Positions 6,111 to 13,314 of a DNA stretch of 13,946 nucleotides are shown here, in pieces (the stretch's first letter is position 1; every line of letters starts with the position of its first letter). The DNA lies in assembly GCA_046756405.1 (NCBI GenBank), contig JBHHWH010000066.1, positions 1-13,946 on the forward strand, read 5' to 3'. The DNA is from JBHHWH01 sp046756405 (GTDB lineage Bacteria; Actinomycetota; Acidimicrobiia; Spongiisociales; ZC4RG35). The notes beneath the pieces are model-generated. The model was not told the origin of the DNA, did no database searches, and was given only the letters and a program-made list of their open reading frames with translations. The translations under genes were made by a program, and so were the position numbers.

Positions 6111-7916
6111 ATGACCGTCCAAGCGCGTATACGCAATTTCTCCATCATCGCCCACATCGACCACGGCAAGTCGACCCTGGCCGACCGGCTGTTGGAACGC
6201 ACCGGAGCGATCAGCGAGCGGGAGATGCGCGACCAGGTCCTCGACACCATGGACCTGGAGCGGGAGCGGGGGATCACCATCAAAGCCCAGACCGTGAGGT
6301 TGGAGTACACGGCCCGCGACGGCGAGTCATACGTCCTCAACCTGATCGACACCCCGGGTCATGTGGACTTTTCCTACGAAGTGAGCCGTTCCCTGGCCGC
6401 CTGCGAAGGAGCGTTGCTCCTCGCCGACGCCGCCCAGGGAGTCCAGGCCCAGACCCTGGCCAACGCTTACCTTGCCATCGAGACCGGGCTGGAGATCATC
6501 CCGGCGGTGAACAAGATCGATCTTCCCGCCGCCGATCCCGACCGGGTCGCCGCCGAGTTGGTCAACATCATCGGTGGCACACCCGGGGAGGTGCTCCGAC
6601 TGTCGGCGAAGACCGGCGAAGGGGTCGACGAGTTGCTAGGCGCCCTGGTAGAACGGATCCCGGCCCCTGAAGGCGATTCCGAAGCACCGTTGCGAGCACT
6701 GGTCTTCGACTCCTACTTCGACCCCTACCGGGGGGTGGTCTGTTATGTGCGAGTCGTGGATGGACATCTCGGCTCGGGCGACGCCCTCCGCTTCATGGCT
6801 ACCGGCGAGACCCACGCCGCCAACGAGATCGGTCACCTCACCCCGAGGGCCATTCCGGTGGGAAGTCTCGGCCCCGGGGAGGTGGGTTACCTGATAACCG
6901 GGGTCAAAGAGATCGACCGCATCAAGGTGGGGGACACGATCACCAACGCCGAACAACCCGCCACCGCAGCCCTCCCCGGCTACGACGAGCCCAAGCCCAT
7001 GGTCTACGCCGGGCTGTTTCCCACCGACGGCGACGACTACGAGAGACTCCGTGAGGCCCTGGAGAAGCTGCGCCTGAACGACGCCTCCCTGGTTTGGGAG
7101 CCGGAGACGTCCAAGGCCCTCGGATTCGGCTTCCGTCTCGGTTTCCTCGGTCTGTTGCACATGGAGATCGTTCGCGAGCGTCTGGAGCGGGAGTACGACC
7201 TCGACCTTGTCTCCACCGCCCCCTCGGTGGCCTACCGGGTGACCGTCGTCGACGGGAGCCTCAAGGAGATCCGCTCTCCCCAGGACCTGCCCGACCCGAC
7301 CGAGATCCGCACCCTGGAAGAGCCCTATGTGCGGGCGATGATCATCACTCCGGCAGAGTTTGTCGGTCCGATCATGGAGCTGGTCACCAGTCGACGGGGG
7401 ATCGTCGGTGGCATGAACTATCTCAGCCCGGAAAGGGTCGAACTCGACTACGAGATCCCCCTGGCGGAGGTCGTCTTCGACTTCTTCGACCTGTTGAAGT
7501 CGAAGACGAGGGGCTACGCATCCCTCGACTACGAGCCAGCCGGATACCGGGAGTCCGATCTGGTCAAGGTGGACATACTCCTCAACGGCCAGCCCGTCGA
7601 CGCCTTCTCGGCGATCGTCCACCGCGACCACGCCTTCGAGTACGGGAGGAAGATGACCAGTCGGCTACGCAACCTGATACCCCGCCAGCTCTTCGATGTC
7701 CCCATCCAGGCGGCCATCGGAGGCAGGATCATCAGCCGGGAGACGGTCAAAGCCAAGCGTAAGGACGTCACCGCCAAGTGCTACGGCGGCGACATCTCCA
7801 GGAAGAAGAAGCTCCTCCAACGACAGAAGGAGGGCAAGAAGCGGATGAAGATGGTGGGCTCGGTGGAGGTACCCCAGGAGGCCTTCGTTGCCGCCCTCAA
7901 GGTCGACGAGGAATGA
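6111..7916 (+). CDS. lepA: Elongation factor 4 (LepA), translational GTPase
   Basis: LepA/EF4 is a ribosome-binding GTPase related to EF-G, thought to help 30S biogenesis or back-translocation under stress. The 601-residue length is close to the usual ~600. The P-loop AHIDHGKSTLADRLL is at ~15-29, switch I ERERGITIKAQTVRL follows, then switch II DTPGHVDFSYEVSRSL (~81-96), NKIDLP (~134-139) and SAKTGEG of the G domain. Beta-barrel and EF-G-like domains III and V follow (GLFPTDGDDYERLREAL, GFRLGFLGLLHMEIVRERLEREY), then the LepA-specific C-terminal domain (GRKMTSRLRNLIPRQLFDV, ETVKAKRKDVTAKCYGGDI, KRMKMVGSVEVPQEAF). The ATG at 6111 places MTVQARIRNFSIIAHIDHGKS at the normal N-terminus. No Shine-Dalgarno is visible. 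The stop overlaps the hemW start (ATGA), so it opens the lepA-hemW-hrcA-dnaJ-rsmE operon. Confidence 0.98.
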   Translation: MTVQARIRNFSIIAHIDHGKSTLADRLLERTGAISEREMRDQVLDTMDLERERGITIKAQTVRLEYTARDGESYVLNLIDTPGHVDFSYEVSRSLAACEGALLLADAAQGVQAQTLANAYLAIETGLEIIPAVNKIDLPAADPDRVAAELVNIIGGTPGEVLRLSAKTGEGVDELLGALVERIPAPEGDSEAPLRALVFDSYFDPYRGVVCYVRVVDGHLGSGDALRFMATGETHAANEIGHLTPRAIPVGSLGPGEVGYLITGVKEIDRIKVGDTITNAEQPATAALPGYDEPKPMVYAGLFPTDGDDYERLREALEKLRLNDASLVWEPETSKALGFGFRLGFLGLLHMEIVRERLEREYDLDLVSTAPSVAYRVTVVDGSLKEIRSPQDLPDPTEIRTLEEPYVRAMIITPAEFVGPIMELVTSRRGIVGGMNYLSPERVELDYEIPLAEVVFDFFDLLKSKTRGYASLDYEPAGYRESDLVKVDILLNGQPVDAFSAIVHRDHAFEYGRKMTSRLRNLIPRQLFDVPIQAAIGGRIISRETVKAKRKDVTAKCYGGDISRKKKLLQRQKEGKKRMKMVGSVEVPQEAFVAALKVDEE

Positions 7917-9109
7917 CCCCCGACGAGGCCGACGCCCTGGGTCGGGTCGCGGCGGCCTACGTCCACATCCCCTTCTGCGCTCGGGTTTGTCCCTACTGCG
8001 ACTTCGCCGTCGTCGCCGGCAAGGATCACCTGGCGGAGTGCTACGTAGGAGCCGTCTGCGCCGAGATAGGTATGACGCCTCGGTGGCGGCCCCTGGAGGC
8101 GGTGTACTTCGGTGGCGGCACACCCAGCCACCTCCCGCCACCGCTACTGGGGAAGGTGGTCGAGTCCGTCGAAGCCCACCACGGCTTGACCGACGGCGCC
8201 GAAGTGAGCCTGGAAGCGAACCCCGAGGACTTCACCGAGGAGAAGGCGGCGGCCTTGAGGGGAATGGGGTTCAACCGGGTCTCCTTCGGAGCCCAGAGCT
8301 TCGACCCGGCGGTGCTCCGGGCTCTGGGAAGGAGGCACCGGCCGAAGGACATCGAGGCCTCGGTGCACGCGGCGCGGAAGGCCGGGTTCGAAAACGTCTC
8401 CCTCGACCTCATCTACGGAACGCCGGAGGAGAGCGATCGGTCATGGGAGGAGAGTCTGGAGAAGGCCCTCGCCCTCGATCCGGAGCACATCTCCTGCTAC
8501 GCCCTCACCGTGGAGTTGGGTACACCCCTGAGTCGGGCGGTACGGGCAGGCGCGCCGGCGCCCGACCCCGACACCCAGGCCGACCGTTACCGGGTCGCCG
8601 ACCTGCTCCTCACCTCGGCGGGTTATCGACGCTACGAGGTGTCCAACTGGTCCCGGCCCGGATCGGAGTGCCGTTACAACCTGGTGGTCTGGGCCCAGGG
8701 CGAGTATCTGGCTTACGGAAGCGGAGCCCACGGCTATCGGGAGGGGAGACGGTTTCGCAACATCCGCCGCCTCGAAGCGTATCTGTCCAGGGTGGAGTCG
8801 GGAAGGCTGGCACGTGCTGGCGAAGACCTGATCTCGGGATGGAACGCCGAGTTGGACCGCCTCTTCGTGGGGCTGCGACGGACCGTCGGGGTGGCCCGTG
8901 GTCCGGGAACGGAAGTCTTCCTCGCCTCGGAGGAAGGCAGCGCCCTGGTCGCCGCCGGGGTAGTCGTCGAGGAAGGATCCCGGCTAGTGGTGGTGGACCC
9001 GCTGCTAACCGACGCCGTCCTGCGGGCGGTAATGAGCCTTCAGCCGTCAACGGAGTGGGAAGATCCAGAGGTGGATAGCCTGTCAGTGTTCAATGATGCT
9101 CGAAGGTAG
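7913..9109 (+). CDS. hemW: HemW, radical SAM haem chaperone (coproporphyrinogen dehydrogenase-like)
   Basis: This 398-residue radical SAM protein belongs to the HemW family (formerly HemN-like), which binds haem and delivers it to respiratory targets. The 4Fe-4S cluster motif CARVCPYC has C22, C26 and C29 (CxxxCxxC), preceded by YVHIPF. SAM-domain strands YFGGGTPS (65-72), SLEANPEDF (99-107), RVSFGAQSF (122-130) and VSLDLIYGTPEES (162-174) are all present, as is ISCYALTVELGTPL. The C-terminal HemW domain has YEVSNWSRPGSECRYNLVVW and GSGAHGYREG. The family HNxxYW motif, linked to haem binding, is YNLVVW here, losing the His. The start is ATG 7913, overlapping the lepA stop (ATGA); the open frame further upstream is lepA DNA. 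Its 3' end overlaps hrcA by 17 bp. I infer HemW rather than HemN from length, the cluster spacing and the lepA-hrcA context. Confidence 0.92.
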   Translation: MTPDEADALGRVAAAYVHIPFCARVCPYCDFAVVAGKDHLAECYVGAVCAEIGMTPRWRPLEAVYFGGGTPSHLPPPLLGKVVESVEAHHGLTDGAEVSLEANPEDFTEEKAAALRGMGFNRVSFGAQSFDPAVLRALGRRHRPKDIEASVHAARKAGFENVSLDLIYGTPEESDRSWEESLEKALALDPEHISCYALTVELGTPLSRAVRAGAPAPDPDTQADRYRVADLLLTSAGYRRYEVSNWSRPGSECRYNLVVWAQGEYLAYGSGAHGYREGRRFRNIRRLEAYLSRVESGRLARAGEDLISGWNAELDRLFVGLRRTVGVARGPGTEVFLASEEGSALVAAGVVVEEGSRLVVVDPLLTDAVLRAVMSLQPSTEWEDPEVDSLSVFNDARR

Positions 9110-10094
9110 ACGCGCAGAAGTGTTGCGTGCCCTCGTTGAGGAGCACATCCGTACCGGGCAACCGGTGAGTTCCCGCGCCATCCTGGAGCGCTCCCGCCTT
9201 GACGTGTCTTCGGCCACCGTGCGCAACGACCTCGCCGCGTTGGAGCGAGAGGGCTACGCCGTTCAACCCCATACGTCGGCGGGCCGGGTGCCCACGGCGA
9301 CTGCCTACCGCTACTACGTCGACCACCTGCGCCCCGCCCACCTTCGCGGAGCAACCCACGAGAAGATCGCCAGCTTCTTCAGCGAAGTTCAGTTCGAGCT
9401 GTCCAAGCTGCTCCAAGCCACCTCGGACCTCCTTGCCGAGATCACCGACCTCCCTTCCGTCGTGGTGGCACCAGGAGTGGCCCACGATCGGGTGAGAGTC
9501 CTTCATGTCGTCCAACTCAGCAGCGACCAGATCCTCGTCATCGTGGTCACGGAAGGAGGCAGGGTCATACAGCAGCGAGGCCGGCCGGAGACTCCGCTGA
9601 CCCCGATGGAGGTGGAGGAGGCTCAAGAGCTGCTGGCGACCGTCGCCGTGGGCGAGGAGCTGGGACGGGTAACCCTCGCCGACGATGCTCTCGCCTCCGC
9701 CGCCGAGCCGGTGCGAGAGGCCATCCGCACGGTCAACGACTGTCTCCATGATGCCGCCGCAGCCGGCAGCGAGATGTTCGTGGGGGGAACCCGCCGCATG
9801 GCCGTGGCCTGGGAGGATCTCTCCACCATTCAACGGGTGCTGGAGATCCTGGAGCGTGAGGCGGAGGTGCTTAAGCTTTTGGCGTCGGCGCCGGGAACCT
9901 ACGTCCGGATGGGAGCCGAACTCGTCGGGGGGGACCTCGACATGGCGGTGGTATCACGAAGCTACGACGCCAGCGGCGAAGCCGGCTCGGTGGGTGTCAT
10001 CGGTCCGATGCGGATGAACTACAAGCGGGCCATCTCCGCGGTCGAAGAGGTGACCCGCGAGCTCGAAGAGCGAATCTCCTCCGAGGGCGACTGA
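9093..10094 (+). CDS. hrcA: Heat-inducible transcription repressor HrcA
   Basis: HrcA represses class I heat-shock genes by binding the CIRCE operator, with GroEL modulating its folding. The 333-residue product starts with a winged helix: LRALVEEHIRTGQPVSSRAILE, then the recognition region SSATVRNDLAALEREGYAVQPHTSAGRVPTATAYRYYVDHL (~33-74), nearly diagnostic for the family. A GAF-like dimerisation domain follows, ending IGPMRMNYKRAISAVEEV (~302-319), the typical C-terminal signature. ATG 9093 or the adjacent ATG 9096 (MLEGRRAEVLRAL, matching the usual family start) both overlap the hemW end. I see no CIRCE inverted repeat (TTAGCACTC-N9-GAGTGCTAA) near the gene or elsewhere in the window. The next gene, dnaJ, starts three bases after the stop. 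Confidence 0.96.
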   Translation: MMLEGRRAEVLRALVEEHIRTGQPVSSRAILERSRLDVSSATVRNDLAALEREGYAVQPHTSAGRVPTATAYRYYVDHLRPAHLRGATHEKIASFFSEVQFELSKLLQATSDLLAEITDLPSVVVAPGVAHDRVRVLHVVQLSSDQILVIVVTEGGRVIQQRGRPETPLTPMEVEEAQELLATVAVGEELGRVTLADDALASAAEPVREAIRTVNDCLHDAAAAGSEMFVGGTRRMAVAWEDLSTIQRVLEILEREAEVLKLLASAPGTYVRMGAELVGGDLDMAVVSRSYDASGEAGSVGVIGPMRMNYKRAISAVEEVTRELEERISSEGD

Positions 10095-10097
10095 GAG

Positions 10098-11171
10098 ATG
10101 GCGCGCGACTACTACCGCATCCTGGGCGTCGACCGGAACGCCACGGCCGAGGAGATCAAGAAGGCGTTCCGCCGGATCGCCCGCCAGACCCACCCCGACG
10201 CCAACCCCGACGATCCGGAGGCGGAAGCCCGCTTCCGGGAGGCCGCCGAGGCCTACGAGGTGCTCTCAGACCCGGAGAGGCGTGCCCGTTACGACCGGGG
10301 AGACACCATCGACCTCGGCGAGCTGTTCGGTGGTCTCGGAGGCATCGACGAATTCCTGCGTTCGGTGTTCGGTGACGGCGGCATCTTCTCCGGCCGGCCC
10401 TCCCGTCCTCCACGAGGTCGGGACGTGCTGGTCCGGGCCGAGGTGAGTTTGGAGGAGGCGGCCTTCGGCGGAGAGGTGACCGTTGACTTTCGGACCCTGA
10501 GCCGCTGCGGAGAGTGCGGAGGTACGGGAGCTGCGCCAGGAACCTCCCGGGTCACCTGCCCCGACTGCGGTGGCTCCGGCCAGGTGACGATGGCACGGCG
10601 CTCGATCTTCGGGTCGATGATGTCGCTGTCCACCTGCCATCGCTGCGGAGGAGACGGCACCCTCATTCCCCACCCGTGCCCTTCCTGTCGGGGCTCGGGT
10701 TCCGTACCCAAGTTGGAGACCCTGACCGTCGAAGTGCCCCCTGGAGTGACGACGGGAACCCGGCTTCGCATCAGCGGCAGAGGAGAGGTCGCGGGGAATC
10801 TCGGGCCGGCCGGCGACCTCTACGTGGAGATTGTCGTGAGCGAGGATCCACGATTCGAACGGCACGGGGCGGACCTTCGTTGCCGGGTCAGCGTCGGCAT
10901 CGCCGAAGCTACCTTGGGCACCAGGGTGTCTGTGCCCTTGCTTGAAGGCGGGCACCTCGAACTGGAGATTCCCCCCGGGACCCAGCCGGGGAGTGTTTTC
11001 CGGCTTCCCGGGAGGGGGATGACAGTCCTCGGGCGCCGCGGGCGGGGCGACCTGGTGGTCACCGTCGACGTGGAGGTCCCAACCTCGCTGAGCGCCGAAG
11101 AGGAGGAGCTGCTGCGACGCTGGGCTGAGCTACGGGGCGAGAGGTCGGACCGTCCTGCCTCGGCACCGTGA
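10098..11171 (+). CDS. dnaJ: Chaperone DnaJ (type I J-domain protein)
   Basis: DnaJ delivers clients to DnaK and stimulates its ATPase. In this 357-residue protein the J domain (1-~68) begins MARDYYRILGVDRNATAEEIKKAFRR and carries HPD at 32-34. A short, Gly-poor linker (ELFGGLGGIDEFLRSVFGDGG) replaces a long G/F region. The four zinc-binding CxxCxGxG repeats are all intact: CGECGGTG (137), CPDCGGSG (154), CHRCGGDG (180) and CPSCRGSG (194). The two C-terminal client-binding barrels follow (VEVPPGVTTGTRLRISGRG; LEIPPGTQPGSVFRLPGRGM; GRGDLVVTVDVEVP). It starts three bases after hrcA, and its stop overlaps the rsmE GTG. The hrcA-dnaJ-rsmE order matches mycobacterial dnaJ2, so a second dnaJ beside dnaK elsewhere in the genome is likely. 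Confidence 0.97.
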   Translation: MARDYYRILGVDRNATAEEIKKAFRRIARQTHPDANPDDPEAEARFREAAEAYEVLSDPERRARYDRGDTIDLGELFGGLGGIDEFLRSVFGDGGIFSGRPSRPPRGRDVLVRAEVSLEEAAFGGEVTVDFRTLSRCGECGGTGAAPGTSRVTCPDCGGSGQVTMARRSIFGSMMSLSTCHRCGGDGTLIPHPCPSCRGSGSVPKLETLTVEVPPGVTTGTRLRISGRGEVAGNLGPAGDLYVEIVVSEDPRFERHGADLRCRVSVGIAEATLGTRVSVPLLEGGHLELEIPPGTQPGSVFRLPGRGMTVLGRRGRGDLVVTVDVEVPTSLSAEEEELLRRWAELRGERSDRPASAP

Positions 11172-11803
11172 GACATATACCCCATCTCCTTGTGGACACA
11201 GATTGGAACGGTGAGAGCCTCCCCCTTACAGACGATCAGCGGCATCACCTGACGCGGGTGTTGAGGCTCACCCGCGGAGCAGCGGCTACCTACACCGATG
11301 GCAGGGGACGAGTCGGTGAGGGGAAGCTCGGCGAGGGGGTAGTCCTCCGGGGGAAGGAGCGAAGCGTTCCCCGTCCCTCGAATCTGGAGGTAGCCGTGGC
11401 TCCGCCCTCGAGCCGTGACCGGCAGCGGTTCCTGGTGGAGAAGCTGGCCGAACTGGGGGTGGCGCGGCTTCGCTGGGTGAAGACGCTCCACGGTGGCGGA
11501 CGAATTGCCTCCGCCACCAAGTTGGCCTCCTGGGTTAAGGCGGCCGTGGAACAATCCCGCGGGGCCTGGACCATGCAAGTCGATTCAGGGCTGTGCGACT
11601 GGGATGACCTCATCCCGCCGGTGGTGGTCTGCGCTCCGGACGGAGCAGACTCTCCTGGGGAGGCGGCCACGGTGGTGATCGGTCCGGAAGGCGGGTTCGC
11701 TCCTGACGAGGTACCCGACGAGATGATCCCATGGGGTCTCGGTCCGACGGTGCTGAGGGTGGAGACGGCAGCCATCGTCGCCGCGGCAAGAATGTTGGGA
11801 TAG
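11168..11803 (+). CDS. rsmE: 16S rRNA (uracil1498-N3)-methyltransferase RsmE
   Basis: RsmE is a SPOUT-class methyltransferase that makes m3U1498 in 16S rRNA, using SAM. The 211-residue product is shorter than the common ~240-250. The N-terminal PUA-like part has HLLVDTDWNG and QRHHLTRVLRLTRGA (24-38). The SPOUT part has LVEKLAELGVARLRWVKTLHG and VEQSRGAW. The SAM-binding knot is VVIGPEGGFAPDEV near 168-181, then LRVETAAIVAAARMLG at the end, both hallmark motifs. The usual RS-ER segment after the strand is shortened here (HGGGRIAS), which may explain the reduced length. The GTG start at 11168 overlaps the dnaJ stop (GTGA), so it is the last coupled gene of the lepA operon. Confidence 0.93.
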   Translation: MRHIPHLLVDTDWNGESLPLTDDQRHHLTRVLRLTRGAAATYTDGRGRVGEGKLGEGVVLRGKERSVPRPSNLEVAVAPPSSRDRQRFLVEKLAELGVARLRWVKTLHGGGRIASATKLASWVKAAVEQSRGAWTMQVDSGLCDWDDLIPPVVVCAPDGADSPGEAATVVIGPEGGFAPDEVPDEMIPWGLGPTVLRVETAAIVAAARMLG

Positions 11804-11839
11804 GGATCCCATGACAGAGGCCTCTTCTCCCGATAGGAT
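11803..11839 (+). promoter_or_regulatory. Promoter and palindromes before the BldD-like gene
   Basis: ATGACA at 11811-11816 and TAGGAT at 11834-11839 are separated by exactly 17 bases, a good housekeeping-sigma layout. Transcription would start near 11846, about 20 bases before the TTG start. Two perfect palindromes flank or sit in it: GGGATCCC (11803-11810) just upstream of the -35, and AGAGGCCTCT (11816-11825) in the spacer. Either could be an operator, for instance for autoregulation, which BldD shows in Streptomyces; neither resembles the published BldD site well. The promoter separates this gene from the rsmE operon. Confidence 0.5.
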
Positions 11840-11860
11840 GGGACTTCCTGTGGGAAGAGG
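11821..11860 (+). promoter_or_regulatory. Inverted repeat covering the Shine-Dalgarno of the BldD-like gene
   Basis: CCTCTTC (11821-11827) pairs perfectly with GAAGAGG (11854-11860), extendable by a U-G and a C-G pair. The right arm is the purine-rich ribosome binding site, five bases before TTG 11866. A transcript starting at the local promoter (~11846) would lack the left arm and keep the site free, while read-through RNA from rsmE could fold and hide it. The hairpin is followed by TTTTG, so it might also act as a weak rsmE terminator. Confidence 0.45.
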
Positions 11861-11865
11861 TTTTG

Positions 11866-12276
11866 TTGCCTGACGAATTCAACGTTTCCCTGGGTAGAAG
11901 GCTTCGAGCGGCGAGGCGACGGCGAGGCTGGTCCCTAGGTGAAGTGGAGAGACAGACCGGTGGTGAGTTCAAGGCGTCGGTGGTGGGGGCCTACGAGAGG
12001 GGCGAGCGAGCCATCTCGGTGCATCGGTTCGTCAAACTTGCCCAGGTGTACCAAGTGGCACCGGCCGAGCTTCTACCCCTGACCCCGGTGGGCGGCGACT
12101 TCGTGGTCGACCTTGACGCCGTGGCCGCCGACGACGGAGGCGGGCTCGTGGAGAGATACCTGGCCGCCATCCAATTGCTCCGCAGGTCACCGGGCAGCCG
12201 GGAGGTCCGCCAGAGCGACCGGGCGATCATCAGTTCTCTCCTCAGCGGTGTCGAGTCCCGGATCGGTAGTGATTGA
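11866..12276 (+). CDS. BldD-like XRE-family transcriptional regulator
   Basis: This 136-residue protein has an N-terminal XRE helix-turn-helix (~5-70): FNVSLGRRLRAARRRRGWSLGEVE, then FKASVVGAYERGERAISVHRF and LAQVYQVAPAELLP. This lines up residue by residue with BldD, the actinobacterial developmental regulator (LGAKLRAIRTQQGLSL; VVGSYERGDRAVTV; ELADFYGVPVQELLP). The C-terminal part (VVDLDAV, VERYLAAIQLLRRS, VRQSDR) matches BldD's c-di-GMP-binding domain in outline, but the RGD-x8-RQDD signature reads RRS-x6-RQSD. TTG 11866 is chosen because GAAGAGG ends five bases before it and the protein then aligns from BldD residue 1; TTG 11863 is also possible. It has its own promoter. Target genes are unknown, and c-di-GMP dependence is doubtful. 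Confidence 0.82.
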   Translation: MPDEFNVSLGRRLRAARRRRGWSLGEVERQTGGEFKASVVGAYERGERAISVHRFVKLAQVYQVAPAELLPLTPVGGDFVVDLDAVAADDGGGLVERYLAAIQLLRRSPGSREVRQSDRAIISSLLSGVESRIGSD

Positions 12277-12304
12277 CAGCTCTGGCTCTTCTCCCCGGCC
12301 ACGG

Positions 12305-12336
12305 TAAAATGACGAGGACGCCACATCTAAGGCGTC
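12305..12336 (+). promoter_or_regulatory. Candidate phoH promoter element and leader hairpin
   Basis: TAAAAT at 12305-12310 is a -10-like hexamer. TTGACA occurs at 12273-12278 overlapping the previous stop, but 26 bases away, too far for a standard pair, and the correctly spaced -35 is poor. Transcription would start near 12317, exactly at a perfect hairpin, GACGCC (12317-12322), eight-base loop, GGCGTC (12331-12336), six bases before the GTG of phoH. A hairpin at the 5' end of the message could stabilise it or hinder ribosome access; no clear Shine-Dalgarno is visible. Confidence 0.4.
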
Positions 12337-12342
12337 TCCACA

Positions 12343-13314
12343 GTGTCCCCTGACCAAGTCGAACTACGTCTTCGCGTCCCCAGCCATCATCTGATGCTGG
12401 ACCTCATCGGGGAGTCCGACCGGCACCTCCGCCAGGTCGAGTCGCTCTTTCCTGAGGTCCGTTTCGTCGCGCGGGGAGACGAGATCGTCTTGAAAGGTCC
12501 TAAACCCGAAGCCGAGCAGGCTCTCAGCGTCCTCGAAGAGCTGCTGATACTGGTCCAGGAGGGTCAGGCCCTCGACCCGCGTGGGGTCGCCGAGATTGCC
12601 GCCATGGTTCGCGATCAAGTCCCCAGCCCGGCCGGGATCCTCGGTGAAGGCATCCCAGTGGGGAGGGGGAGGATGGTCCGACCCAAGACCCACGGTCAGG
12701 GCCGCTACCTGGAGGCGATCCGGGAGAACACCCTCACCTTTGCGATTGGCCCGGCTGGGACCGGGAAGACCTACCTGGCCATGGCGGCGGCCGTCGATGC
12801 TCTGCTCAAGGGATCGGTGCGGAGGATCGTGCTCACCCGGCCGGCCATAGAAGCGGGGGAGCGGCTCGGGTTCCTGCCCGGGGACCTGACGGCCAAAGTC
12901 GACCCTTATCTGCGTCCTCTCTACGACGCTCTGTGGGACATGCTGGGCCCGGAGGAGACAGCTTCCCTGATCGACCAGGGAACTATCGAGATAGCTCCCC
13001 TCGCTTACATGCGTGGAAGGACCTTGAACGACGCCTGCGTCATCCTTGACGAGGCGCAGAACACCACGCCAGAGCAGATGAAGATGTTCCTGACCCGCCT
13101 CGGCTTCAACTCGAAGATGATCATCACCGGGGATGTGTCCCAGACCGACCTCCCCGGCAAGCAGCGTTCGGGGCTGGACATAGTCAGGGACATCCTGAGG
13201 GGCATTCCCGGAGTGGCCTTCGTCCAACTCGGTTCCCGTGACGTGGTGCGCCACCGGATAGTCGCCTCCATCGTTGACGCCTACCAGCGTTACGAGGCTG
13301 AGGGCAACGGATGA
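12343..13314 (+). CDS. phoH: PhoH-family ATPase (PhoH/PhoL)
   Basis: This 323-residue PhoH-like protein is a cytoplasmic RecD-like ATPase, linked by its usual neighbour ybeY to rRNA and RNA metabolism. Residues ~1-75 form the family's N-terminal KH-like region (VPSHHLMLDLIGESDRHLRQVE). Walker A is GPAGTGKT at 136-143, and IVLTRPAIEAGERLGFLPGD follows at 162-181. Walker B is VILDEAQN at 233-240, with TTPEQMKMFLTRLG behind it, then ITGDVSQTDLP (261-271) and a final region with SRDVVRHRIV and IVDAYQRYE. All key motifs are intact and length is normal. The GTG start keeps the complete N-terminal domain; the next in-frame ATG (12394) would cut into it. The stop overlaps the next gene (ATGA). This order, phoH then 7TM-HD, resembles Bacillus phoH/yqfF, although ybeY is not within the window. 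Confidence 0.96.
   Translation: MSPDQVELRLRVPSHHLMLDLIGESDRHLRQVESLFPEVRFVARGDEIVLKGPKPEAEQALSVLEELLILVQEGQALDPRGVAEIAAMVRDQVPSPAGILGEGIPVGRGRMVRPKTHGQGRYLEAIRENTLTFAIGPAGTGKTYLAMAAAVDALLKGSVRRIVLTRPAIEAGERLGFLPGDLTAKVDPYLRPLYDALWDMLGPEETASLIDQGTIEIAPLAYMRGRTLNDACVILDEAQNTTPEQMKMFLTRLGFNSKMIITGDVSQTDLPGKQRSGLDIVRDILRGIPGVAFVQLGSRDVVRHRIVASIVDAYQRYEAEGNG

Noticed and set aside
7778..7912. 45-codon N-terminal extension of hemW
   Set aside because: It lies wholly inside lepA and reads as its frame shadow; ATG 7913 with ATGA coupling fits the family N-terminus.
12273..12310. TTGACA plus TAAAAT as one standard phoH promoter
   Set aside because: The 26-base spacing is far outside the usual 16-18.
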